From Pseudomonas putida NBRC 14164 (GTDB lineage Bacteria; Pseudomonadota; Gammaproteobacteria; Pseudomonadales; Pseudomonadaceae): a DNA stretch of 64,000 nucleotides. The notes beneath the pieces are model-generated. The model did no database searches. It worked only from the letters and a program-made list of their open reading frames with translations, and was not told the origin of the DNA. Below are positions 56,288-64,000 of the stretch, in pieces. Position 1 is the first letter of the stretch. Each line of letters begins with the position of its first letter. The position numbers were made by a program, and so were the translations under genes. The stretch lies in contig NC_021505.1 in the NCBI RefSeq assembly GCF_000412675.1, forward strand, positions 1,730,501-1,794,500, written 5' to 3'.

Positions 56288-56905
56288 TCAGAAGTCAGAG
56301 AAGCTGTAGGGTTCGAGTTCGGTGATTTGAGTCAGCAAAATTAAATGCTCTATTGCTTTAAGTTTTTCCAGGTTTTTGAGGTCGGGGCGCCCTCCCAGCA
56401 TCAATGCAGGAACAAAGGCATACATCTCATCTTCTTTCAAGATGCCCAGCTTTTTCTTCGCGGGCTCAAAAAGGTTTTCAAAATCGTTGTGTTCTTTTTT
56501 TCTTGATAGAAAAAAGCTTTGGACCTCTCTGGTTGCTTCCGTTTCAGTGAGTGTGCAGTTTTCACCTGTATAACGGGACAGAAGACTTGTGATTTTTACT
56601 GAAAAGCCACTGTTCTCTCCCCAAAGATACAGGTCGCCGAAAGCGCTTCTGGCAATCAAGTGGTAAGTGTCCCGGTTTTCAAGGATGGTGCCCTCGGTCC
56701 AGGATGAGACAACGGCCTGATACTCCTGTGGATCAACCAGCCAGAATATACCTTCGCCGAAACCACACCATCCATGCTCTTTCCAGTATGAAAGTAACAA
56801 CTCTGGAAGTTTTCCCTTATACCGATCAATGCTGGAGGGTGGCACCTCTCGACGCGAAAAAGGCGCGCCTATATTGTCAAGGAATATCGAGAATACCTCA
56901 TCCAT
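56288..56905 (-). CDS. Tdi1-like immunity protein (GAD-like plus DUF1851)
   Basis: The 205-residue protein has an N-terminal GAD-like domain (MDEVFSIFLDNIGAPFSRRE, GWCGFGEGIFWLVDPQEYQ) and a C-terminal DUF1851 region (IARSAFGDLYLWGENSGFSV, EPAKKKLGILKEDEMYAFVP). This is the domain pair of Tdi1, the immunity protein of Tde-type DNase toxins. It follows the toxin gene directly in the same direction, 18 bases away, as in toxin-immunity pairs. Expected to bind and neutralise the neighbouring Ntox15 toxin. Base composition is AT-richer than the toxin N-terminal half. Confidence 0.88.
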   Translation of the reverse strand: MDEVFSIFLDNIGAPFSRREVPPSSIDRYKGKLPELLLSYWKEHGWCGFGEGIFWLVDPQEYQAVVSSWTEGTILENRDTYHLIARSAFGDLYLWGENSGFSVKITSLLSRYTGENCTLTETEATREVQSFFLSRKKEHNDFENLFEPAKKKLGILKEDEMYAFVPALMLGGRPDLKNLEKLKAIEHLILLTQITELEPYSFSDF

Positions 56906-56923
56906 TAGCGATGCCTCTTGTCG

Positions 56924-58270
56924 TTAGCACTTATGAAGTCTCACATTCATGTAATTCAAGTGGGTGCCGAGTTTCGGCGATTTTTCCGCGGCCTCTTTGA
57001 TGCTGACTAGTCTGTTTCGCCATTGAGCACCAATGCTGGAGTTGACTTGCCTGTCGCCAAAGTCTGAGATCATGTCTCTGCCACCCGCGCTTAAGTCGGG
57101 ATTGTGTAGCGCGGCCAAGGTGGCCATCGCCTCCTTCGCCTTTAGGGTTGACAGTTTTGTTGCTTCTGCTGGGCTCATTTCGGCGAGCAGCTCCTTGTTT
57201 ATTCTTTTTTCCAACCTGTCTTGTAGATCCCTGCGTGCAGCGCGTGCGATCGCAGGGTCACGCTTTACAGGATCGGCAACGTTCTCCAAAAACTCCTCAA
57301 CCGTCAGCCGATTCAACCCATCCTGTTGCCCCTTCAGCTGCCGCTCAAACTCGCCATGCTTCGACGCTGGCAATTTATCTGCCTTGAAACACGCCACCGT
57401 ATGCAACGGCATCCTACCGGGCTTAGCTGTAGAGGGCTCTTTGTCTTTTCCCGCCTGCCGATTCGGCTGAACTGGCTGCGGATCATCCATCGCCCCTTTG
57501 CGCCGCTCCGGCACCTGCAGATCCGGCCGTTTCTTCAACCCCTCTTCATGCTGGAGCATCCATTGCCCCAGCCGCGCGCCTTTGCGGCTGGCCGCCATCT
57601 CCTGGGCCAGCACTCGGGCATCGCCGCGCCCGCGGGTGAGGTACGACACGATCGCCCCCAACAACAGCACCACGACTTCCACATGGCCTTGGGCAATCTG
57701 ATGCGTGGCCCGGGATATCGCATAGGGGTCGTCCCGGCAGAACGGGCCGGTGCCTTCATTGCCGCAGGTGCCTTCCCAGGCGAAGCGGATGCCATCGACG
57801 TAGTACTCACCGATCCGCGGCAAGCCGTCGATGAAGAACTCGGCAATGGAGGCCAGCCCCAGCGCGCCGAGGATCCAGCCGCTGACCTTGAGGCCCATGA
57901 CCGCGCCTGCGCCAGCGAACGGAATGGTTCCGGCGCCGCCAGCGAATGCGCCTACCCCCGCGCCAAGCAGGCCACCGGTAATGGTGCTGCCGGCAACGAT
58001 CATCGCCATCTGCTGCACGATCCTCAGCAGTTCGTCGCTGATGCTGTTGATGTCGAGGTCGGCAAAGCGCTGGCGTAGCATGTGCGCCGCCTGCCATTCA
58101 GCCTGGTAGAAGGCTGTGCGTACAGCGTCGACCCGGCGCAGGTTGAGGCCCAGTGAGGCGACTTCTTCATTGAGGCTGGTGCGGAACTGGCCAGTGCTTT
58201 GGTAGCCCACCATGGCGATGACACGTGACTCGATCTCGTGCCACGAGGGCACGAGGTAATCCAGGTACAT
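56924..58270 (-). CDS. Polymorphic DNase toxin with Ntox15 C-terminus (Tde-like)
   Basis: From ATG 58270 (GGGAGA upstream) the protein is 448 residues. The N-terminal part (~1-85) is helical; residues ~85-140 are glycine-rich and hydrophobic (STITGGLLGAGVGAFAGGAG) and may enter a membrane; a second hydrophobic stretch follows near 205-220 (VEVVVLLLGAIVSYL). A proline-rich linker leads to a C-terminal toxin domain of the Ntox15 type (CFKADKLPASKHGEFERQLK to RLHKC). It carries the HxxD nuclease motif HNPD at residues 389-392. By family it is a DNase, likely delivered to rivals, perhaps by a type VI system; no VgrG or PAAR gene is adjacent. It is followed by its immunity gene. Confidence 0.85.
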   Translation of the reverse strand: MYLDYLVPSWHEIESRVIAMVGYQSTGQFRTSLNEEVASLGLNLRRVDAVRTAFYQAEWQAAHMLRQRFADLDINSISDELLRIVQQMAMIVAGSTITGGLLGAGVGAFAGGAGTIPFAGAGAVMGLKVSGWILGALGLASIAEFFIDGLPRIGEYYVDGIRFAWEGTCGNEGTGPFCRDDPYAISRATHQIAQGHVEVVVLLLGAIVSYLTRGRGDARVLAQEMAASRKGARLGQWMLQHEEGLKKRPDLQVPERRKGAMDDPQPVQPNRQAGKDKEPSTAKPGRMPLHTVACFKADKLPASKHGEFERQLKGQQDGLNRLTVEEFLENVADPVKRDPAIARAARRDLQDRLEKRINKELLAEMSPAEATKLSTLKAKEAMATLAALHNPDLSAGGRDMISDFGDRQVNSSIGAQWRNRLVSIKEAAEKSPKLGTHLNYMNVRLHKC

Positions 58271-58528
58271 GGGGTGTCTCCCTGACAACGTGTGCAGGGG
58301 GAAATCCCATCATGGATTCGGATCAGAGGTTTCTGCGTCAGCTGTAGGAAAAGGCGACTTCGTTTCTGTTGTGTTCGAGAAGCTCGGGGATTGGGGTGAG
58401 GCTGCTTAGGGCAGGGTGGCGACCCCGCGCGGCGCTCGATCTCCCCCCAACCCTCCCTGAAAGGTCCATAATCCCCCCTTAATCCGCCCAAGGTGCAATG
58501 CCAGCCACACCACTCCGGGAGCCCCACC

Positions 58529-59212
58529 ATGCACGTTCTGCTCTGCGAGGACGACGACCTGATCGCCGCCGGCATCTGCGCCGGCCTTACCGCCCAGGGC
58601 CTGACCGTGGACCGGGTGGGCAATGCCGCCGATGCGCGGGCGATGCTGCAGGCCGCGCAGTTCGACGTGATGATCCTCGACCTCGGCCTGCCCGACGAAG
58701 ACGGCCTCAAGCTGCTGCGTCGCCTGCGCCAGCAGGGGGTGGACTTGCCAGTGCTGGTGCTCACTGCCCGCGATGCCGTCACCGACCGCGTCGATGGCCT
58801 GCAGGCCGGCGCCGACGACTACCTGCTCAAGCCGTTCGACCTGCGCGAACTGGCCGCTCGCCTGCATACCCTGCTGCGGCGGGTGGCCGGGCGGGCGGTG
58901 AATGTGATCGAGCACGGGCCGTTGCGGTATGACCCCAGCAGCTGCGAGGCGAGCCTGGCCGGGCAGCCCGTCGACCTGTCCCGCCGTGAGCAGGCCTTGC
59001 TCCAGGCACTGCTGCAGAACCCCGGGCGGGTGCTGTCCGGCGAACAACTGAAAGACTGCGTGTACGGCTTCAGCGACGAAGTCGAAAGCAACGCCCTGAA
59101 CGTGCATATCCACCACCTGCGACGCAAGCTTGGCAACGGCATCGTCGAGACTGTGCGTGGCCTGGGTTACCGGCTGGGCCCGGCGCAGGCACCGGAAGAG
59201 GCTGCATCATGA
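58529..59212 (+). CDS. OmpR-family response regulator
   Basis: The 227-residue protein has a receiver domain (MHVLLCEDDDLIAAGICAGL) with the phospho-acceptor D51 in VMILDLGLPDEDG and K-T residues in VLTARDAV and LLKPFDLREL. A winged-helix DNA-binding domain ends the protein (NALNVHIHHLRRKLGNGIVE, TVRGLGYRLGP). GGGAG precedes ATG 58529. It overlaps the histidine kinase gene by four bases. It resembles QseB/TctD-type regulators; its target is not evident. Confidence 0.93.
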   Translation: MHVLLCEDDDLIAAGICAGLTAQGLTVDRVGNAADARAMLQAAQFDVMILDLGLPDEDGLKLLRRLRQQGVDLPVLVLTARDAVTDRVDGLQAGADDYLLKPFDLRELAARLHTLLRRVAGRAVNVIEHGPLRYDPSSCEASLAGQPVDLSRREQALLQALLQNPGRVLSGEQLKDCVYGFSDEVESNALNVHIHHLRRKLGNGIVETVRGLGYRLGPAQAPEEAAS

Positions 59213-60531
59213 GCCTGCGGGTTCGCCTGAGCCTGATCCTGGGCAGCGCTTTCGTGATCATCTGGGCGCTGGCCGCGGCGTGGATGCTGCGTGACCTGCG
59301 CCAGCAGATGATGTTTTCCCTCGACCAGCGCCTGGTGGCATCGGCGCGTATGGTCGCCGGGCTGATCGACCAGTTGCCGCAACCGCTGACCGCCAAGGGG
59401 GGAGAGGCGCACTTCTCTGCCGACCAGTTCAGTGTGCCGGACGGCATGGCCTGCCAGGTCAGTTCTCTGCGTGGCGAGATCCTCGCCAGCAACCACAAGC
59501 ACGATGGCGCCATGGACGACGAGCGCAGCGGCTTCCGTGACCAGACCATCGACGATGCACTGTGGCGCACCTTCACCTACAACCACGGTGATGTGCGCAT
59601 CACCACTGCCGACCGGCACATGGAGCGCGAGGCGCTTAACCAGTCGATTCTGCTGGCGGCGTCGGCACCCGTGCTGATGGCCTTGCTCGGCAGCCTGGGG
59701 CTGTTGTGGATCGGCCTGGGTAAAGGCCTGGAACCCCTCAACCGCATGCGCGACGCCTTGCGCCGACGGCGAGCGGACAGTGTCGAGCCGTTGCAGGTGG
59801 CGGGCATGCCCAGCGAGTTGCAGCCCTTGCTGGAAACCCAGAACCAGCTGTTCCTGCGCATTGCCCAGACCATCGAGCGCGAGCGGCGCCTGACCGACGA
59901 TGCCGCCCACGAACTGCGCAGCCCGCTGACCGCGATCAAGACCCACCTGCAGGTGGCACGCATGACCGATGGCGCGGTGCGCGAGCAGGCGCTGGAGCAT
60001 GCCGAGCAGGGCACCGATCGCATGCACCGCACGCTGGAGCAGTTGCTGATGCTGGCGCGGGTAGAAGGCAGCCTGTCCTTTGAAGATGGTGTGCAGTGCA
60101 GTGCCGAGCAGGTGGCCCGCCAGGCAGTGCAGGACGCCGGTGGGGGTGACAACCGTCGTATCGTGCTACGTCTGCCTGAAGCAGCCACTCAGATCTATCT
60201 GGGCATGCCCGCACCGTTGGCGGTGGCCGCGCTGCGCAACCTGCTGGACAACGCACTGCGCCATGGCGGCGACGAGGCGGTGGAGCTGGAGGTGCAGATG
60301 GCCGACGGCCAGGTGGGCTTCATGGTGCGCGACCACGGGCCTGGGATTGCCGAAGCCGACCTTGAGCACCTGACCGAGCGCTTCTGGCGCAATGGGCAGA
60401 GCGGGGGCTGCGGGTTGGGGTTGGCGATTGTCCAGGCGATAGTGCAACGTTGTGCCGGTAGCCTGCGCTTTGACAGCCGTAGTGATGGGTTGCGGGTGCT
60501 CTTGCAAGTACCGGCGCGCTCCGGGCATTGA
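59209..60531 (+). CDS. Sensor histidine kinase of the same system
   Basis: The 440-residue kinase starts MSLRVRLSLILGSAFVIIWA (membrane span 1), with a periplasmic sensor of about 110 residues and a second span near residues 145-168. The H box is DAAHELRSPLTAIKTHLQV with phospho-His H234, followed by N (LRNLLDNALRHGG), G1 (DHGPGIAEADLEHL) and G2 (GQSGGCGLGLAIVQAI) boxes. QseC-like. It forms a two-component system with the preceding regulator; the signal is unknown. Confidence 0.93.
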   Translation: MSLRVRLSLILGSAFVIIWALAAAWMLRDLRQQMMFSLDQRLVASARMVAGLIDQLPQPLTAKGGEAHFSADQFSVPDGMACQVSSLRGEILASNHKHDGAMDDERSGFRDQTIDDALWRTFTYNHGDVRITTADRHMEREALNQSILLAASAPVLMALLGSLGLLWIGLGKGLEPLNRMRDALRRRRADSVEPLQVAGMPSELQPLLETQNQLFLRIAQTIERERRLTDDAAHELRSPLTAIKTHLQVARMTDGAVREQALEHAEQGTDRMHRTLEQLLMLARVEGSLSFEDGVQCSAEQVARQAVQDAGGGDNRRIVLRLPEAATQIYLGMPAPLAVAALRNLLDNALRHGGDEAVELEVQMADGQVGFMVRDHGPGIAEADLEHLTERFWRNGQSGGCGLGLAIVQAIVQRCAGSLRFDSRSDGLRVLLQVPARSGH

Positions 60532-60548
60532 TCTTTATCGTCTGTGCG

Positions 60549-60642
60549 GGCCTCTTCGCGGGTGAACCCGCTCCCACAGGTACTGCGCACGCTTCCAGAG
60601 CGGTGCGATTCCTGTGGGAGCGGGTTTACCCGCGAAGAGGCC
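60549..60642. repeat. Inverted REP pair between the kinase and pvdH
   Basis: GGCCTCTTCGCGGGTGAACC starts the left arm and the complement ends at 60642. Probably the transcript end of the two-component operon. Confidence 0.75.
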
Positions 60643-60675
60643 GCTGCAGGCAAAGTAAAATCCAGTAACAACCGC

Positions 60676-60699
60676 TAAATCCTCCCGGCACTCAAGCGT
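60676..60699 (+). promoter_or_regulatory. PfrI/PvdS-type promoter for pvdH
   Basis: TAAAT (60676-60680), 16 bp, CGT (60697-60699); identical layout to the acetyltransferase promoter. It lies 47 bases before the pvdH ATG. Confidence 0.9.
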
Positions 60700-60745
60700 T
60701 TTCCAAGCGATAACTGCCCATTCGCTTGCTTGCGAGGATTTACCC

Positions 60746-62137
60746 ATGTCCACCGCTTCCAGCCTTGCCCAGGTTGCACCGGTCAGCGCGTCGCAACCTT
60801 TGTACGAGTTTACCGAATCACCCCTGCTGCAACGCCAGCAACAGCAGGAGTCCAACGCCCGCAGCTACCCGCGGCGCATTCCGCTGGCGCTCAAGCGCGC
60901 CCGTGGCATCTATGTGGAGGATGTCGAAGGCCGCCAGTTCATCGATTGCCTGGCCGGCGCCGGTACGCTCGCGTTGGGCCACAACCACCCGGTGGTGGTC
61001 GAGGCCATCCAGCGTGTGCTGGCCGATGAGCTGCCCCTGCACACCCTGGACCTGACCACGCCGGTCAAGGACCGCTTCGTCCAGGACCTGTTCGGCATCC
61101 TGCCCGAGGCGCTGCGCCGCGAGGCCAAGGTGCAGTTCTGCGGCCCGACCGGCACCGATGCCGTGGAGGCGGCGCTCAAGCTGGTACGCACGGCTACCGG
61201 TCGCAGCACGGTGCTGGCCTTCCATGGCGCCTACCACGGCATGAGCCAGGGCGCGCTGAGCCTTATGGGCAGCAACGGGCCGAAACAGCCGCTGGGCGCC
61301 TTGCTCGGCAACGGCGTGCAGTTCATGCCGTACCCCTACGATTACCGCTGCCCGTTCGGCTTGGGCGGCGAAGCGGGGGTCAGGGCCAACCTGCATTACC
61401 TGGAAAACCTGCTGCTCGACCCGGAAAGCGGCGTGCCACTTCCGGCGGCGGTGATCCTTGAGGTGGTGCAGGGCGAGGGTGGTGTGATCCCGGCCGATAT
61501 CGAATGGCTGAGGGGTGTGCGCCGTATCACCGAGCAGGCCGGTGTGGCGCTGATCATCGACGAGATCCAGAGCGGCTTTGCCCGCACCGGGCGCATGTTC
61601 GCCTTCGAGCATGCCGGCATCGTGCCGGACGTGGTCACGCTGTCCAAGGCCATTGGCGGCAGCTTGCCGTTGGCGGTAGTGGTGTACCGCGACTGGCTGG
61701 ATACCTGGAAGCCGGGCGCACATGCCGGCACCTTCCGTGGCAACCAGATGGCCATGGCGGCGGGGTCGGCGGTAATCAACTATCTGGTCGAGCACCGCCT
61801 GGCCGAACACGCCGAGGCTATGGGGCAGCGCTTGCGCCAGCACCTGCTGCAGTTGCAGCGCGATTATCCGCAACTGGGTGATGTGCGCGGGCGTGGCTTG
61901 ATGCTTGGGGTCGAACTGGTGGACCCACAGGGCAATGCGGATGCATTGGGTCACCCGGTGGCCAACCGCGAGCTGGCGGCCAAGGTGCAGCGTGAGTGCC
62001 TGAAGCGCGGGCTGATCCTGGAACTGGGCGGGCGCCATGGTGCGGTGGTGCGCTTCCTGCCGCCACTGATCATCAGCGCAGAGCAGGTTGATGAAGTGGC
62101 GCAGCGTTTTGCCCAGGCGTTGATCGCGGCGGTCTGA
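60746..62137 (+). CDS. pvdH: L-2,4-diaminobutyrate:2-oxoglutarate aminotransferase PvdH
   Basis: PvdH makes 2,4-diaminobutyrate, the Dab building block loaded by PvdL. The 463-residue PLP enzyme of class III starts MSTASSLAQVAPVSASQPLY and has the substrate and cofactor segments QFCGPTGTDAVEAALKLVRT, HGAYHGMSQGALSLMGSNGP, LIIDEIQSGFARTGRMFAFE and the Schiff-base lysine K301 in TLSKAIGGSLPLAVV. It has its own PfrI-type promoter, although about 14 kb of other genes separate it from pvdL. Confidence 0.95.
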   Translation: MSTASSLAQVAPVSASQPLYEFTESPLLQRQQQQESNARSYPRRIPLALKRARGIYVEDVEGRQFIDCLAGAGTLALGHNHPVVVEAIQRVLADELPLHTLDLTTPVKDRFVQDLFGILPEALRREAKVQFCGPTGTDAVEAALKLVRTATGRSTVLAFHGAYHGMSQGALSLMGSNGPKQPLGALLGNGVQFMPYPYDYRCPFGLGGEAGVRANLHYLENLLLDPESGVPLPAAVILEVVQGEGGVIPADIEWLRGVRRITEQAGVALIIDEIQSGFARTGRMFAFEHAGIVPDVVTLSKAIGGSLPLAVVVYRDWLDTWKPGAHAGTFRGNQMAMAAGSAVINYLVEHRLAEHAEAMGQRLRQHLLQLQRDYPQLGDVRGRGLMLGVELVDPQGNADALGHPVANRELAAKVQRECLKRGLILELGGRHGAVVRFLPPLIISAEQVDEVAQRFAQALIAAV

Positions 62138-62161
62138 ATCATGGCAGGGGCCGCCGTGCGG

Positions 62162-62263
62162 CCCTTTCGCCGGCAAGCCAGCTCCCACAGCTACAGTCAC
62201 AGCTACAGTGTAAGCGCTCTGGTCGGCGCTGTTGCTGTGGGAGCTGGCTTGCCGGCGAAAGGG
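62162..62263. repeat. Inverted REP pair after pvdH
   Basis: CCCTTTCGCCGGCAAGCCAG at 62162 pairs with the complement ending at 62263. A GGGGCGCAAAGCGCCCC hairpin (62261-62277) follows, a possible terminator for pvdH. Confidence 0.75.
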
Positions 62264-62290
62264 GCGCAAAGCGCCCCCGGTTATTTCCAG

Positions 62291-62590
62291 TCAATCAAAG
62301 GTCCGCCCGGCCCGCCAATAGCCCATCAAGGTCAGGCACTCGCGCTGCAGCCCGCGTTCCTTGATCAGGTAGCGGCGAATATCCATGACTGTCGCCGATT
62401 CCCCCGCCACCCAGGCATGGAACGCACTGTCGGCGCTACTGGCCTGCTCCCACAGTATCCGCGTGTCGATATCCACCTCTTCCAGCTTTATTCGCGGCGC
62501 GGCTTGCACCTGCGGCAGGCTGGCCAGTTCGCGCACTGCATGCTGCATGGCCTGGACATGCGATGGGCCTCTTGCAAGCGGTTTCCTCTA
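62291..62590 (-). pseudogene. C-terminal fragment of a siderophore-interacting (ferric-chelate reductase) protein
   Basis: An 85-codon frame, ending HAWVAGESATVMDIRRYLIK then ERGLQRECLTLMGYWRAGRT, is the last third of the siderophore-interacting protein family (HAWVAGES and MGYWRxG signatures). The FAD-binding first two thirds are missing; the frame upstream runs only to a TAG at 62588-62590. So this is a 5'-truncated remnant lying next to pvdH. Confidence 0.75.
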
Positions 62591-62632
62591 GGGACGAGCC
62601 GCTGGCGTTGCAAATTAACCCCGCATCGGCCG

Positions 62633-63754
62633 TTACCAGCCGCGCCCGGAGTTTACCCAGAAGTTCACCGACAGCGAGGTAGACACCGACTCCACCTGGT
62701 GGAACCAGCCCTCCGGCAGGAACAGCAGGTCGCCGGCCTGCAGCACTACGCGCAAGAACGGCACGTCGCGCGCTGCGGGGAAGCGCTGGTAATCCGGGGC
62801 GTCAGGATTGAAATCGCAGCCGTCGAGGCCGCCTTTGGGGCTGGTTGACCACGTGCCCAGGGCAGGACGGTGATGCGGCGCGGCGAGGATGAACGACTTC
62901 TGCCCCCACACCTGGGCGAACAGGTTGTCGGTGTCGTCGCGGTGCAGGGGCGTCAAGGTGCCTTTTGGCCCGATCCAGATGCGCGGTGCGATGAATTTGT
63001 CGCGGCTGAAGTATTGCGGGTAGTTGATCAGTTTCAGCAGCTTCTCCGGCACGATGTTGTTGCCCATGTAGGCCGGGGTGTCCCCCGGTTTGGCCGGGGT
63101 GTCCAGCGAGGCGATGAACGCGGCCATGGAGGTTGAGCGGAAATCGCGGTCGGTGGAGAAGGTTTTCTTCACGTAGTCACCGTGCCGGGTGATGCCCTGC
63201 AATTCGGCGAAGTGCTCCAGTGATGCCTCGCGGCCCATGGTGAATAGCGGCCAGTCTTGCAAGGCATCGCTGATGACCACCGGCGTGCCGTGCTGCAAAT
63301 ACTCGGTCTTGAAGCGTGCCACTGGCATGTCGGTGTGGGCAATGCGTACCACCTCACGCTGCACGGGCTGCGCGATCGACACCCGTTCGCTGAGGCGGGC
63401 AGGGGTCGGGTAGCGCTGGTTCATCGACACCTTGGCCGCTGCGGCACCCCGACGGGCGTTGCTGATGATCTGCGGCAGCAGGGTGGCCAGGCCCATGTTG
63501 CCGGTAATCTTCAATCGTGCGCTGGCGAACAGTTCCTCGACATTGGCCGTACCGCCCATGATGCCGAGGAAGTCGCGCTCGGCCACCTCGATGGTGACAT
63601 CGGGGGCGCTGTGCCGGCCGGCGCCGGTGCGGCTGGTGTCTCGTACCTCCGACCAGAAGGCCAGGTCCTGGGCGAAGACGAACTGGAATACGCCTTCGAT
63701 GCCGACGGCATGGGCGTTGGCGAACAGTTTGCTGAGGATGCTCTGAAGGTCCAC
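62633..63754 (-). CDS. SCP2 sterol-carrier domain fused to a JmjC/cupin-like hydroxylase domain
   Basis: The 373-residue protein joins an N-terminal SCP2-like domain (residues ~1-105, DVTIEVAERDFLGIMGGTAN) to a C-terminal cupin_8/JmjC-like oxygenase domain (~145-373). The iron site looks complete: H271 and D273 in TPLHRDDTDN, and H352 in GWFHQVESVS. Fe(II)/2-oxoglutarate-type hydroxylation is expected by family but no substrate can be named. The gene follows the truncated siderophore-interacting gene, so a link to siderophore or iron metabolism is possible but unproven. Confidence 0.82.
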   Translation of the reverse strand: MDLQSILSKLFANAHAVGIEGVFQFVFAQDLAFWSEVRDTSRTGAGRHSAPDVTIEVAERDFLGIMGGTANVEELFASARLKITGNMGLATLLPQIISNARRGAAAAKVSMNQRYPTPARLSERVSIAQPVQREVVRIAHTDMPVARFKTEYLQHGTPVVISDALQDWPLFTMGREASLEHFAELQGITRHGDYVKKTFSTDRDFRSTSMAAFIASLDTPAKPGDTPAYMGNNIVPEKLLKLINYPQYFSRDKFIAPRIWIGPKGTLTPLHRDDTDNLFAQVWGQKSFILAAPHHRPALGTWSTSPKGGLDGCDFNPDAPDYQRFPAARDVPFLRVVLQAGDLLFLPEGWFHQVESVSTSLSVNFWVNSGRGW

Positions 63755-63895
63755 GGTGTGCCTCGGGCGGTGTTTCGTTGTGCAGGGATAACGAGCGCCT
63801 GCGCCAACGATTTAGCCGTATGGCGGGTAATTTTTCGGCGTGCTGCTACGTCCCGTAGGGATGCTTGAGTCACATTGTTTACCCAAGGAACCCAC

Positions 63896-64000
63896 ATGGC
63901 ACTGCACCCTGATCTGGCGGCATTTCTGGAATTGGTCGAGTTTGGCCGGCTGACGGGCAGGAGCCTGCCCATGCACGCGATGGACGTGGCCCAGGCCCGG
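63896..64000 (+). CDS. Start of an alpha/beta hydrolase-like gene (runs off the window)
   Basis: AAGGAA precedes ATG 63896, and the visible 35 codons read MALHPDLAAFLELVEFGRLT then GRSLPMHAMDVAQAR. This resembles the N-terminus of lipase/esterase (hormone-sensitive lipase type) hydrolases. The frame is open to the window end. Confidence 0.6.
   Translation, partial: MALHPDLAAFLELVEFGRLTGRSLPMHAMDVAQAR

Overview
This is a 64 kb chromosomal window from a Pseudomonas of the P. putida group. The basis is gene content and order (zipA-ligA-ffs; dnaX-ybaB-recR; apt, anr, hemN, ccoSIHG and two tandem cbb3 oxidase operons; the pyoverdine sigma factor gene divergent from pvdL), the high GC content, and many P. 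putida-style inverted REP pairs built on GCGGGCTTGCCCGC or GGCTTGCCGGC cores. It is ordinary chromosome with small accessory patches; there is no prophage, intact insertion sequence or CRISPR array.

Layout. 1-3.8 kb: the end of zipA, ligA inside a large intergenic palindrome context, and 4.5S SRP RNA. 3.8-9.5 kb: an accessory stretch with an orphan PD-(D/E)xK protein of the HsdR N-terminal type, two lipoproteins, a MerR regulator divergent from a DUF2938 membrane protein with a textbook MerR operator between them, two tiny membrane proteins, a structured intergenic patch and an orphan periplasmic binding protein. 9.6-13.5 kb: replication and repair housekeeping (dnaX, ybaB, recR) and apt. 13.6-28.6 kb: the microaerobic respiration block. 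Anr, HemN (perfect Anr box), CcoS, CcoI, CcoH and CcoG accompany two complete ccoNOQP operons; the distal one has an Anr box upstream. 28.7-31.4 kb: an alpha/beta hydrolase, ppnP, an exonuclease and a binding protein.

31.4-46.3 kb: the pyoverdine core. The extracytoplasmic sigma factor gene (pfrI/pvdS type) has a Fur-box-like site. The acetyltransferase gene, pvdL (4317 residues; acyl ligase followed by Glu, D-Tyr and Dab modules by family knowledge) and, further on, pvdH each carry a TAAAT/TAATT-N16-CGT promoter of the kind this sigma factor reads. So iron starvation should switch on the sigma factor, which in turn switches on all three.

46.4-49.7 kb: a disulfide-exchange operon (dsbD, a membrane TlpA-like protein with an Lgt-like N-terminal region, dsbG). 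50-56.1 kb: a Tat-exported molybdenum hydroxylase operon (large subunit, 2Fe-2S subunit, tri-haem cytochrome c, XdhC, MobA-like cytidylyltransferase). 56.1-58.3 kb: an Ntox15-type DNase toxin with a Tdi1-like immunity protein and the decayed stump of a second immunity gene fused antisense into the end of the MobA-like gene. 58.5-60.5 kb: a two-component system. 60.7-64 kb: pvdH, a truncated siderophore-interacting protein, an SCP2-cupin fusion protein and the start of a hydrolase gene.

The strongest leads are the orphan toxin/immunity locus with its remnant, the Lgt-TlpA fusion, the three-promoter pyoverdine regulon, the MerR/DUF2938 switch, the orphan HsdR_N protein and several long palindromes. 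All functional assignments come from reading the sequence and family knowledge; no database search was run.
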